Shown piece after piece: positions 1 to 8,163 of a DNA stretch of 64,000 nucleotides. Position 1 is the stretch's first letter. The number at the start of each line of letters is the position of its first letter. Below the pieces are notes generated by a model. It ran no database searches, had not been told where the DNA came from, and saw nothing but the letters and a program-made list of their open reading frames with translations. This DNA comes from Oscillospiraceae bacterium (GTDB lineage: Bacteria > Bacillota > Clostridia > Oscillospirales > Ruminococcaceae). The stretch is taken from the NCBI GenBank assembly GCA_017408395.1, contig JAFQUQ010000029.1:1-64000 (forward strand), read 5' to 3'. A program made the position numbers and the translations under genes.

Positions 1-115
1 CTTGCGGAGCGCCTCTAAGGCAAGGAATTTCGCCCTCTGCGGAGGGCGACAAGGGCTCTGCCCCTTGACCCCGCAAGCCTTTGAAAAGGCTTGACCTAAA
101 CTTTAACGTCGAGCG
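1..115. repeat. Dispersed palindromic repeat, copy 1 (truncated by window edge)
   Basis: A chain of short palindromes: one around 31-48 (CGCCCTC/GAGGGCG), one around 51-67 (AAGGG/CCCTT core), and one around 73-93 (CAAGCCTTT/AAAGGCTTG). It ends in the tail GACCTAAACTTTAA. The same palindrome chain and tail recur at about 5789-5870 and 28278-28360. The tail faces the 3' end of a minus-strand gene in all three places. The left portion of the full element, if it exists here, would lie outside the window. Confidence 0.75.
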
Positions 116-153
116 TTTTTGTGCAATTTTTTCTCAATTGCAACTTTATCGAC

Positions 154-191
154 AATATGAGCCTGCTGTGTTTCCACAGCAGGCTCATATT
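154..191 (-). terminator. Perfect 17-bp hairpin at the end of the U32-like gene pair
   Basis: Arms 154-170 and 175-191 are perfectly complementary around a 4-nt loop and overlap the stop codon of the minus-strand gene. The run of T after the stem is weak on either strand, so it may be a transcript-end stabiliser and not an intrinsic terminator. Confidence 0.5.
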
Positions 192-1113
192 ATTTGAAGT
201 ATTTTACGTTAGCCGCAAGCTTGCCAAGCATTTCAAGACGGGCGTGGTCCTTGAATTCAGGCTTCACCATATAATAGACGAAATTCTCCAGCACGTTTAT
301 ATCGGGCACGGTACGTCCTTCGATTTTGAAGTGACGGTAGCCCATAGGCACGTATCTGTTATAGAGGTCGTCGGGGTTGATGTGAGTGGAGAAGCCGATG
401 GTTTCGTAAAGGTGCAGACGGGTTGAAGGGCAGGTAAATTCAGCCTGTTTATATGGGGTACGCAAAGCGGCAGGCTGTCTCATATGCTCTGCAAATTTTA
501 TCTGCTCCTCGCCGATTATGCGGTAATGCTCACCTCTGCGCTTGCAGTTAGGCTCGCAGCAGGCATTTATCAGCAGCTCGCACTTTTCTTTGTAGGGGAC
601 ATTTTCCAGAAACTCAAAATTGTTGTTCCAGTTATAGTCGAGAACAACCAGATTGTAGTCCTTTTCAAGCTCCGCCTTAAGCTCCTCAGGGTCCCGTATC
701 TGCTTGCAGGTGGAGGAGGTTATCTTGTAATTGGGGTAATTTTTTCTGATATAATCCTCCAGCAGGGGCGAATTTACAATAACCTCGTTAAGACCGTTGT
801 CAGCAATTCTCATAACAGCGTTGCAGAACGGATCGCCAAGGTGTTCTTCCTTTATAACGGGGTTTGTAAAGGTAAAGCGGCAGGGGATACCATCTTTATT
901 GTAGGTGTTAAGCACTTCTCTTATCGTGCGTTCATCCACAGCGCCAAGCGCCGCACGTCCTCCGTTCCAGAGTGATGGCGGAAAAGCACCGTAAACAGAT
1001 GCGATTTTTACGCCATCCCTGAACCATTCGGGATTTGAGCGCATTGTGGTCATAAGCACAAGATTAAGACGGAAGTGTTTAAGAAAATCAGGAATATGAA
1101 AATTAATATCCAT
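190..1113 (-). CDS. U32 peptidase-like protein, paralogue 1
   Basis: A 307-residue soluble protein resembling the TIM-barrel part of the U32 (collagenase-like) family. The motif FKIEGR near residues 262-267 matches the U32 signature region. Four cysteines are shared with the two paralogues in this window: C136 in SSTCKQIRD, C186 and C190 in the NACCEPNC stretch, and C228. Such a set could hold an iron-sulfur cluster, as in the U32 members UbiU/UbiV. The substrate is unknown. I chose the internal ATG at 1113 because GGAG sits just upstream and the paralogues start at the equivalent place; an ATG at 1125 would overlap the previous stop. It is probably cotranscribed with the gene at 1125-2045. 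Confidence 0.75.
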   Translation of the reverse strand: MDINFHIPDFLKHFRLNLVLMTTMRSNPEWFRDGVKIASVYGAFPPSLWNGGRAALGAVDERTIREVLNTYNKDGIPCRFTFTNPVIKEEHLGDPFCNAVMRIADNGLNEVIVNSPLLEDYIRKNYPNYKITSSTCKQIRDPEELKAELEKDYNLVVLDYNWNNNFEFLENVPYKEKCELLINACCEPNCKRRGEHYRIIGEEQIKFAEHMRQPAALRTPYKQAEFTCPSTRLHLYETIGFSTHINPDDLYNRYVPMGYRHFKIEGRTVPDINVLENFVYYMVKPEFKDHARLEMLGKLAANVKYFK

Positions 1114-1124
1114 CTTGAACTCCA

Positions 1125-2045
1125 TCAGGTAAAGAAAATTACTTTATCGGTAAGCCACTCGCTCATTTCAAGGCGGACTTTATCCTTGTACTCAGGCTTG
1201 ACCATATAATAAATGTAATTTTCAAGCACAGACATATCCGAATTTGTACGTCCTTCAATCTTGAACTGATTGTAGCCCATAGGGAGATACTTTTCGTAAA
1301 TAGCCTCAGGGCTGATATGTGTGGAGTAGCCTGTTGTGTTGTAAAGGTTCTGACAGGCAAATTCACAGGTAAAGGTTTCAATTTCTCTTGAGCGCATAAT
1401 AGGGTTTGCAAGAAGCTCTGCATACATTATCTGGTATTTGCCGATGTAATCGTAATGGTCCTTTCTTCTCTGACAGTTAGGAATACAGCAGGCATTTACA
1501 AGAATTTCACAGCGTTCCTTTTCCTTGATACCTTCAAGGAATTCAAAGTTGTTGTTCCAGTTATAGTCGAGAACAACAAGGTTATAGTCCTTTGCAAGCT
1601 CAGCGTTAACGCCTTCCGCGTCACGGATACCCTTGCAGGTTGAAGAAGTAACCTTGAAGTTGGGGTAATTTGTTCTGATGTAGTCTTCAAGCACGTCGGA
1701 ATTGACAATTACTTCATTCATACCGTTATTTGCGATACGGAGCATTTTGTTGCAGTAAGGGTTGCCCAGATGTTCCTTGGTGATACGTGGATTTGTGAAT
1801 GTGAAGCGTACAGGGATACCTCTGTTGTTGTAATCGTCGATGCAGAGCTTCATAGTCTGGTCGTCGGCCATATTGCCTGTCATAAGACGGCCGCCGTTCC
1901 ACATTGCAGCAGGAAACACGCCGTAAACAGACGCGATTTTTGTACCTTCACGGAAATATTCGGGACTTTTTTTGATTGTCTCGTATAAAATGATATTTAA
2001 TCTGTGGTGCTTGAGTATATCGGGGATATGGTAACAAACTTCCAT
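1125..2045 (-). CDS. U32 peptidase-like protein, paralogue 2
   Basis: A 306-residue tandem paralogue of the downstream gene, with the same order of blocks: an N-terminal YHIPD segment, the WNGGR motif, FTFTNP, SSTCKGIRD, VVLDYNWNNNFEF, the NACCIPNCQRR cysteine pair, and FKIEGR near the C-terminus. The conserved cysteine set suggests an Fe-S or metal site. That is an inference from U32 relatives. A ribosome site (GGAG) lies about 8 bases before the ATG. The gene abuts the next one with no gap, so the two form a tandem duplication in one transcript. Enzymatic role is unknown; RNA modification and peptidase-like roles are both known in the superfamily. Confidence 0.75.
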   Translation of the reverse strand: MEVCYHIPDILKHHRLNIILYETIKKSPEYFREGTKIASVYGVFPAAMWNGGRLMTGNMADDQTMKLCIDDYNNRGIPVRFTFTNPRITKEHLGNPYCNKMLRIANNGMNEVIVNSDVLEDYIRTNYPNFKVTSSTCKGIRDAEGVNAELAKDYNLVVLDYNWNNNFEFLEGIKEKERCEILVNACCIPNCQRRKDHYDYIGKYQIMYAELLANPIMRSREIETFTCEFACQNLYNTTGYSTHISPEAIYEKYLPMGYNQFKIEGRTNSDMSVLENYIYYMVKPEYKDKVRLEMSEWLTDKVIFFT

Positions 2046-2124
2046 TGTTATTCTCCTTTTATCAATATTTATCTTATTATATCATAATCTGACGCAATTT
2101 GCAACATCACGGCATATTTTACAC

Positions 2125-2158
2125 AAAAAAGCCGCATTAATTTTAAATTAACACGGCT
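2125..2158 (-). terminator. Intrinsic terminator after the CobU-like gene
   Basis: On the minus strand a GCCGTGTTAATTT/AAATTAATGCGGC stem is followed by six T residues. It lies about 14 bases past the CobU-like stop codon. Confidence 0.75.
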
Positions 2159-2171
2159 TCTGCTGTAAATT

Positions 2172-2714
2172 TTACTTGATCTGCATCTGGATACCGCTTA
2201 CTGAGAGGTAAACTTCGTCAGCGATATTTGCGATACGCTGGTTAACTGAGCTTAAGCAGTCTCTGAATGCCTTCTGACCTGATGCAAAAGGAGAAACGGA
2301 GAAGCCTGCTTCAAGGGTGATGAGGATAAGGTTGATGTCGTTCTCGTCAGCCTTTTCAAGCATAGCGGTCACATCTGCAATAGCCTGCTTTGTAACTTCT
2401 TCGATTTTTTCATCGGGAACGATGTCGTCATCGGAGGAAATGCCGAGAAGTGAGAGCACATATTCAGGAAGACCGTCGTAGATAACGAATTTGTGTTCTT
2501 CGTCAAGTGCGTCGGCAGGCTTGCCGTCGTGACGGATTGCTGTCCAGTTCACGTAGTTATGTTCAGTGCTGTACTCCATACGCTTTTTTGTATCGTCGTC
2601 CATATCCTCGTTTGAAGTAACGTAGAGAACATTGTCGCATCTTTCAAAATATGAGATAGCCCATCTTGCCTTGCCGCTGTTAGCTCCGCCTGTGATAAGA
2701 TAAGTTCTTGCCAT
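2172..2714 (-). CDS. Degenerate CobU-like (adenosylcobinamide kinase/guanylyltransferase family) protein
   Basis: 180 residues, the usual CobU length. The N-terminus has the P-loop region ITGGANSGKARWA, and the C-terminal block FRDCLSSVNQRIANIADEVY followed by the SGI segment matches the CobU family closely. Two key features are altered. The Ser/Thr after the Walker A lysine is Ala. The tandem His that accepts GMP in CobU (DDEM...HH region) reads YS in the corresponding DDDTKKRMEYS stretch. No other cobalamin gene is nearby. It may have lost the classical activity or been repurposed. The start is supported by AAGGAG about 9 bases before the ATG. Confidence 0.7.
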   Translation of the reverse strand: MARTYLITGGANSGKARWAISYFERCDNVLYVTSNEDMDDDTKKRMEYSTEHNYVNWTAIRHDGKPADALDEEHKFVIYDGLPEYVLSLLGISSDDDIVPDEKIEEVTKQAIADVTAMLEKADENDINLILITLEAGFSVSPFASGQKAFRDCLSSVNQRIANIADEVYLSVSGIQMQIK

Positions 2715-2883
2715 AAAAATCAGCTCCTTAAATCATAAATCCGTAATAATATCATAATAATATCATATTTTTCTCAAAATGTACAGCTTTTTTAAAAAAA
2801 TTGTGATATTATTCAAAATTACTATGGAATTTAGTGCAAAATAAGAAGTTTTTGGCTGATATATTGAATATGAAAGGATTTGC

Positions 2884-2912
2884 TTGTAATTTTAAAAATA
2901 AGTTGGTATAAT
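2884..2912 (+). promoter_or_regulatory. Sigma-A promoter for the DUF815 ATPase gene
   Basis: TTGTAA at 2884-2889, a 17-bp spacer and a perfect TATAAT at 2907-2912, 31 bases before the start codon. Confidence 0.65.
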
Positions 2913-2943
2913 AGTGACTTGTTAAGGAAGGGAGGAAGTCTGA

Positions 2944-4107
2944 ATGAATATGTATTCTGTTGCTTTTAAATCGCTGACGGTTTTCAGAGGAATACTTGCC
3001 GATGAGACCATAGCTGCATTTGTGAAGCTGCTTTCCGACCCGACTGCCGAAAAATACGGCGGATTTTTATATTCCCTTTATGAGCATACGGATAATTTTA
3101 CCGCTTACCTGCTTAAAATCGTCACCGAGGACGAAAATACCTTTATGCGCCGTCTTGCGGCATTTGAGGAAGTCCCCGAGCATATCGAAAAAGCCGCAAA
3201 GCACGAGCTGGAAATTCTTCAGAAATTATCACAGCTTACACCCGATGAAATAAAAAGGCTCATTCCTTACGGTACTGAGCTTTTAAAAGCAGGCTGGAAG
3301 ACGGAAAAAGTGGATTTTACCGCCGCTTACACCGAAAGAATGTCCGAGCTTTCAACAAAGGGCTTCGGTATCTTTGCAAAGTATCATACCTTTACACTTA
3401 AAAACGGCAAAATCGTGCCCATAAAGAACCCTGACCCACAGACGCTTTCACAGCTTTCAGGCTATGCTCTTGAAAGAGGAAAGGTCGTAAACAATACCCT
3501 TGCCCTGCTTAACGGTAAGCCTGCGGCAAATGTTCTCCTTTACGGCGACGCAGGTACGGGAAAATCCTCTACCGTAAAAGCGGTCGTCAACGAGTACAGG
3601 GATATGGGTCTGCGTCTTATCGAGCTAAAAAAGCAGCAGCTTGAAGAGCTTCCCGTTGTGATAGATAAGATCGCCAAAAATCCCCTTAAGTTTATTATTT
3701 TTGTGGATGATATTTCCTTTTCTTCCGATGATGACAGCTTCAGCACTCTTAAAGCCGTGCTGGAAGGGTCTGTTGCAACAAAGACCGCCAATGCGGTTAT
3801 TTACGCAACAAGCAACCGCCGTCATCTTGTAAAGGAACGCTTTTCCGACCGTGACGGCGACGATATTCACGCAGGCGACACAAGGGAAGAGCTTATTTCG
3901 CTTTCCGAGCGTTTTGGATTGAAGGTAGCATTTCTTAAACCCAATAAGGAAATTTATCTTGAAATCGTCCGTAAGCTTGCAGAAGAATACGGCGTAGAGT
4001 TCAATGACGAGCTTTGCATTAAGGCAGAGGCGTTTGCTTTAAGACGAAACGGCAGAAGCGGACGTGCCGCAAAGCACTTCATAGAATCAATCAAGGCAGA
4101 AATGTAA
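2944..4107 (+). CDS. DUF815-type AAA ATPase
   Basis: 387 residues. The N-terminal half (1-190) is helical and unrecognised. The C-terminal half is an AAA module with Walker A GDAGTGKSS at about 201-209, Walker B FIIFVDD near 252-258, a TSNRRH sensor segment, and an arginine-containing ERF motif. This arrangement is typical of the DUF815 family found in Firmicutes and proteobacteria, whose function is not established. The gene has its own promoter and a GGGAGGAAG ribosome site, and is followed by a very small lipoprotein gene before a strong terminator. Confidence 0.85.
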   Translation: MNMYSVAFKSLTVFRGILADETIAAFVKLLSDPTAEKYGGFLYSLYEHTDNFTAYLLKIVTEDENTFMRRLAAFEEVPEHIEKAAKHELEILQKLSQLTPDEIKRLIPYGTELLKAGWKTEKVDFTAAYTERMSELSTKGFGIFAKYHTFTLKNGKIVPIKNPDPQTLSQLSGYALERGKVVNNTLALLNGKPAANVLLYGDAGTGKSSTVKAVVNEYRDMGLRLIELKKQQLEELPVVIDKIAKNPLKFIIFVDDISFSSDDDSFSTLKAVLEGSVATKTANAVIYATSNRRHLVKERFSDRDGDDIHAGDTREELISLSERFGLKVAFLKPNKEIYLEIVRKLAEEYGVEFNDELCIKAEAFALRRNGRSGRAAKHFIESIKAEM

Positions 4108-4160
4108 TTTACATATAGTATAATTGCATTTATTATATACATCAAGGAGCACATATCTCA

Positions 4161-4301
4161 ATGAAAGAGAAGATCAAATCAGCAGGAATAGCACTTGCGC
4201 TGGTAATCTGCGTAGGAGTTACCGCCTGCGATAACCGGACTGAGGAAGTAAACAACGAGGTGAAAAACCATCCTGTTTCCTACTCAGCAATAAGAGAATA
4301 G
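4161..4301 (+). CDS. Small putative lipoprotein (46 aa)
   Basis: ATG at 4161, 11 bases after AAGGAG, opens a 46-codon frame ending at TAG 4299-4301. The product has a basic N-terminus (MKEKIK), a hydrophobic stretch, and a lipobox ending VTAC, then a short charged mature tail of about 23 residues. It sits between the DUF815 ATPase stop and a perfect terminator hairpin, so it is probably the last gene of that transcript. No function is known. Confidence 0.6.
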   Translation: MKEKIKSAGIALALVICVGVTACDNRTEEVNNEVKNHPVSYSAIRE

Positions 4302-4304
4302 AGC

Positions 4305-4343
4305 AAAACGCACCCGTGTCAGTAACATAGGGTGCGTTTTGTT
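4305..4343 (+). terminator. Intrinsic terminator
   Basis: Perfect 11-bp stem AAAACGCACCC (4305-4315) / GGGTGCGTTTT (4330-4340). The A/T-rich arms allow it to work in both directions between the lipoprotein gene and the convergent zinc-ribbon gene. Confidence 0.85.
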
Positions 4344-4368
4344 TATATGAGGAGATATGGCAAGTGCT

Positions 4369-5466
4369 TTAAGACAGCTTTTTCAGCTTTTTTATGGTAG
4401 CCGCCCAGATGAGAGCAGCCGTGCCGAAAGCGGCAATGACAGCGCCCGTGCTGTACATATAGCCTGAAGCGGCAGAGGAGATACAGCGTGCAAGCTCCTG
4501 AGGGGCGGCGTTTGCAAAGTCAAAGAAACCAATCTGCATAGAAAGCATAAAGGTCAGGGTGATAATTACCAGACCTGCACCGAGGAATGCACCCCCCGAA
4601 CAGCTTAAAGTGCCGTCAGCGGTTTTGTTTACAGCGGCAAGTGCGGCGATTATAAGCACCGCAAGCACCACTCCAGCCACAAGCACAGGTACGGAAATAT
4701 ACGCTCTGATAAACGCTAAAGCGTCACCGTAGCGGCTTTCGAGAGCAGATACGGAAAAATTGCTTAAAAGGTCGGAAATGCTGTCGATGTGTTCAAAAGC
4801 AAGGGTAAGGTCCTTTTCGGAGATAACATAGCCCGTACCGACGCTGATAACGGATATGTTCTCGCTGAAAAGGCTTTTTAAGGTGGCAGGGGTGATAACA
4901 TCGGGCTGTATGCCGTCACGGAGGTAGCCGCCGTATTGAATAAACACACCGCAGAGGAAATCCTTTATGGTGGAATTTTCGTAAACGGAGCGTATTTTCA
5001 CGCTGTCCAGGCCTGAGCCTGCCGCCATTACGGCAACAGCGTCCCCGACGGTAGCGTTTTCATCTGCGGCAATTCCGATTTCAGCGGCAGGAAGGGAGAG
5101 AAGGTCAAAATTCCTTACCACCGAAGCTATCCTGTCAGTCTGAGTAAACTGTCTTGCCGTAAACGCCCCGAAGGTAAGCATTATCACCGCAAAAAGCAGC
5201 ACCGTCAGCAGCCCCGAAGCCGCCGTTTTAAACACTCCGCTGTGCTTGGGATGTTCAGTGAGGACGGCGGCAGGAGCGCTTGTAAAGGTTATGTTCCGCA
5301 CATATTCGGCGTCGTTCTTTTCCGACGGGGGAACGGTGCTTTCAAAAACTCCCTCGGTGATTTCTTCCGTTTTTTCGGGTACTTCATCGGGAACAAGCTC
5401 CGCACCGCAGCTTATGCATATTGTAACGTGGTCGTTGTAAACTTTCTTGCAATCTGGGCAGGTCAT
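4369..5466 (-). CDS. Zinc-ribbon membrane protein, unknown function
   Basis: About 365 residues from the ATG at 5466, which is 9 bases after AAAGG; the longer frame upstream has no ribosome site. The N-terminus has a CPDC...CISC zinc ribbon, followed by an acidic linker, a transmembrane helix (LLTVLLFAVIMLTFGAF), a large predicted extracellular or lumenal part, and three more hydrophobic helices towards the C-terminus, ending in a lysine-rich tail. It shares the zinc-ribbon-plus-membrane plan with the two genes inside the fatty-acid operon (42390-43669) but not their sequence. Function unknown. Confidence 0.65.
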   Translation of the reverse strand: MTCPDCKKVYNDHVTICISCGAELVPDEVPEKTEEITEGVFESTVPPSEKNDAEYVRNITFTSAPAAVLTEHPKHSGVFKTAASGLLTVLLFAVIMLTFGAFTARQFTQTDRIASVVRNFDLLSLPAAEIGIAADENATVGDAVAVMAAGSGLDSVKIRSVYENSTIKDFLCGVFIQYGGYLRDGIQPDVITPATLKSLFSENISVISVGTGYVISEKDLTLAFEHIDSISDLLSNFSVSALESRYGDALAFIRAYISVPVLVAGVVLAVLIIAALAAVNKTADGTLSCSGGAFLGAGLVIITLTFMLSMQIGFFDFANAAPQELARCISSAASGYMYSTGAVIAAFGTAALIWAATIKKLKKLS

Positions 5467-5596
5467 TTTCATCATCCTTTGTTTTGTAAATATCTGTAAA
5501 ATATTATATACCAATTTACAATAATTGTCAAGAATTTTTATTCGACAAATTATGCGGCAGGGCTTTAGTATTTGAAATTGAGTGTGCTGTGTCATA

Positions 5597-5876
5597 TTTA
5601 ATCGAAAAACGCTTACGCTTATTTTCGATTAAATACGAGGGAGGATATTGATTATAAGGTAAAAAAACAGCGCAATTCAGATTAACGTACCAATCAGGAT
5701 TATTGTAAATGATTTACACCCCTCATCCTTTGGTTTTTACACTGAATTGCGCTTTGCGTTTTATTTTTCAGTTTTGCTGAGATTTGCAAAGGGCTCTGCC
5801 CTTAACCCGCAAGGGACTCTGTCCCTTTGAACCCTGCAACCCTTTGAAAAGGGTTGACCTAAACTTTAATGTCAAG
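5597..5876. repeat. Composite dispersed repeat, copy 2
   Basis: This element fills most of the 412-base gap between genes. Part one is a perfect 12-bp hairpin (5597-5608/5622-5633, 13-nt loop). Part two is a 12-bp inverted repeat AGCGCAATTCAG (5669-5680) / CTGAATTGCGCT (5742-5753) enclosing about 60 nt. Part three is three tandem palindromes: AAGGGC/GCCCTT (5789-5803), AAGGGAC/GTCCCTT (5811-5827) and CAACCCTTT/AAAGGGTTG (about 5837-5856). It ends in the tail GACCTAAACTTTAA next to the aspS stop codon. The same three parts in the same order recur at 28107-28368. No start codon with a ribosome site is seen inside. Confidence 0.75.
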
Positions 5877-5878
5877 TC

Positions 5879-7666
5879 TTATTCCTTATCTTCCTTCTTC
5901 TCAATAAGCTGAATACCGAGAATATCAAGGCTTTCCTTATCAACAGGAGCAGGACAGCTTGACATAAGCTCGGACGCATTCTGAAGCTTAGGGAATGCAG
6001 TTACGTCACGGAGGCTGTCAGCGCCGCACATAATCATTGCAAGACGGTCAAGGCCGATACCCATACCGCCGTGAGGAGCAGCACCGTACTTGTAAGCGTC
6101 AACAAGGAAGCCGAACTTAGCGGCGATTTCTTCTTCTGTAAGACCAAGAGCCTCAAACATCTTCTGCTGGAGCTCGTAGTCTGTGATACGGATAGAGCCG
6201 CTTGAAAGCTCTGTGCCGTTTAAAACAAGGTCGTATGCCTTAGCGTAAACCTTTCCGGGGTCTGTGTCAAGATACTGTAAGCATTCGTCCATAGGCATTG
6301 TAAACGGATGGTGCATAGTGTCCCAGTGCTGTGTATCTTCGTTCCATTCAAAGAATGGGAATTCTGTTATCCAGAGGAAGTTGAACTTGCCCTCAGGGAT
6401 GATGTCAAGCTGCTTTGCAACCTTAAGACGGAGTGCGCCGAGAGTTGAAAGAACAGTGCTTGTCTTGTCAGCAACGATAAGCACAACGTCGCCCTTTTCT
6501 GCGCCTACTGTTTCAAGGATAGCTTCAAGCTCACCCTCTGCCATAAACTTTGCAAATGAGCAAGCAGGAGCGTCATCGACCCAGCGTACAAAAGCAAGAC
6601 CCTTTGCGCCGATGCCTCTTACATATTCTGTAAGCTTGTCGATTTCCTTTCTTGTGAGGACGGAAGCGGCGTTCTTTGCAACGATAGCGCGTACAGAGCC
6701 GCCTGCTTCGATTGCGGATGTAAACACGCCGAAGCCGCAGGATTTAACCTTGTCGGAAATATCGGTGATTTCCATACCGAAACGTGTGTCAGGCTTATCA
6801 GAGCCGTAACGGTTCATAGCGTCTGTGTAGGTAAGTCTTGGGAGGGGCACGGGAATTTCAATGTCCAGCACTTCCTTGAACTCACGCTGAACAAAGCCTT
6901 CTGCTATCTGCATAATGTCCTCAACGTCAACGAAGGACATTTCCATATCTATCTGTGTAAATTCAGGCTGACGGTCTGCTCTTAAGTCCTCGTCACGGAA
7001 GCAGCGTGCAAGCTGAATGTAACGGTCAAAGCCTGAGATCATAAGGAGCTGCTTGTAGATCTGAGGGGACTGTGGGAGAGCGTAGAATTCGCCCGGGTGT
7101 ACTCTTGAAGGAACAAGGTAGTCTCTTGCGCCTTCCGGAGTGGACTTGATCATCATAGGAGTTTCGATTTCGATAAAGCCGTTTTCGTCGAAATAATCTC
7201 TTGCAACCTTGGCGATCTTGCTTCTTGTGATGATATTTTTCTGGAGAGCGCTTCTTCTTAAGTCCAGGTAGCGGTACTTAAGACGGAGTTCCTCATTTGT
7301 GTTTGTATCGTCCACGATCTCAAAGGGAGGAGTGTGAGCCTTTGCAAGAATACGGAAGTCGTCAACGAAAATTTCGATGTGACCTGTGGGTATCTTGTCG
7401 TTGATGCTTTCTCTTGTGCGTGCTTCGCCCTTTGCCATAATAACATATTCAGCGTGGCAGGAAGCCGCCTTTTCAAAGATAGCGGGGTCGGTAGTTTCGT
7501 TGAAGGTAAGCTGAACGATACCTGTTCTGTCACGGATTACCATAAAGATAATACCGCCCTTGTTTCTTACGGTGTCAACATAACCGCCTACTGTAACTGT
7601 TTCGCCTGCTGTGAGAACTTCACCGCAGTAATGGGTTCTCTTTAAACCCTGCATTGTATCTGCCAT
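5879..7666 (-). CDS. aspS: Aspartate--tRNA ligase
   Basis: 595 residues, the usual length for the bacterial AspRS with the inserted GAD domain. It charges tRNA-Asp with aspartate in the cytoplasm. An N-terminal OB-fold anticodon-binding domain (about 15-110) is followed by a class II catalytic core with RSKIAKVARDYFDENGFIEIETP (motif 1 region), RCFRDEDLRADRQPEFTQID (motif 2) and GIGLDRLAM (motif 3, near residue 545). It is the last gene of the T-box operon that also holds hisS, an order known from many Firmicutes. The start follows AAAGGAAG. The composite repeat lies directly after its stop codon. Confidence 0.97.
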   Translation of the reverse strand: MADTMQGLKRTHYCGEVLTAGETVTVGGYVDTVRNKGGIIFMVIRDRTGIVQLTFNETTDPAIFEKAASCHAEYVIMAKGEARTRESINDKIPTGHIEIFVDDFRILAKAHTPPFEIVDDTNTNEELRLKYRYLDLRRSALQKNIITRSKIAKVARDYFDENGFIEIETPMMIKSTPEGARDYLVPSRVHPGEFYALPQSPQIYKQLLMISGFDRYIQLARCFRDEDLRADRQPEFTQIDMEMSFVDVEDIMQIAEGFVQREFKEVLDIEIPVPLPRLTYTDAMNRYGSDKPDTRFGMEITDISDKVKSCGFGVFTSAIEAGGSVRAIVAKNAASVLTRKEIDKLTEYVRGIGAKGLAFVRWVDDAPACSFAKFMAEGELEAILETVGAEKGDVVLIVADKTSTVLSTLGALRLKVAKQLDIIPEGKFNFLWITEFPFFEWNEDTQHWDTMHHPFTMPMDECLQYLDTDPGKVYAKAYDLVLNGTELSSGSIRITDYELQQKMFEALGLTEEEIAAKFGFLVDAYKYGAAPHGGMGIGLDRLAMIMCGADSLRDVTAFPKLQNASELMSSCPAPVDKESLDILGIQLIEKKEDKE

Positions 7667-7691
7667 TTTAAATCTTCCTTTCAGTTTAAAA

Positions 7692-8150
7692 TTATCTTAT
7701 CAGCTTTAAATCATAGCCGTTATTATTTTTGAAAAAATATGCTTTTGTGTAGTAATATCCCGATTTGTAAATGCAAATAAATTCTGTTGAACGTTCTGTA
7801 CCGTCATACCAGTATTCCGTGCCGTAATCAGCCTTAATCTCATCATCTGCGCTGTTCATATCGGCAGAAAGCTCAATTTTGCCGTGAATATTATTTTTAA
7901 CAAACTCCGCAGGTGAATTTACGCCCGAAATATACATATTCTGAATAAACACATTCTGTCCCATAAGCTTTTCTTCAAAGCGAAGTGGCTTTGTATCCTC
8001 GGAAAACGTCATATTAAACACCTGCTCAACTCGCTCAATGCGGCTGTCCGTAAAAATGTACCACCTTTTAAATACCATATTGAACAGCAGGACCGCAGGA
8101 ATAATCAGTATAATTATTACGATAACAAACGGTGAAAGCTTCTTTTTCAT
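7692..8150 (-). CDS. Single-pass membrane protein of unknown function
   Basis: About 152 residues from the ATG at 8150 (AGGCGG upstream); a longer frame would overlap the previous gene. One transmembrane helix (about residues 5-27, rich in I/V/L) anchors a mainly extracytoplasmic domain with aromatic and charged residues. There are no recognised motifs. It lies between hisS and aspS in the T-box operon, so its expression should follow His/Asp tRNA charging. Confidence 0.65.
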   Translation of the reverse strand: MKKKLSPFVIVIIILIIPAVLLFNMVFKRWYIFTDSRIERVEQVFNMTFSEDTKPLRFEEKLMGQNVFIQNMYISGVNSPAEFVKNNIHGKIELSADMNSADDEIKADYGTEYWYDGTERSTEFICIYKSGYYYTKAYFFKNNNGYDLKLIR

Positions 8151-8163
8151 CAGACACCGCCTT

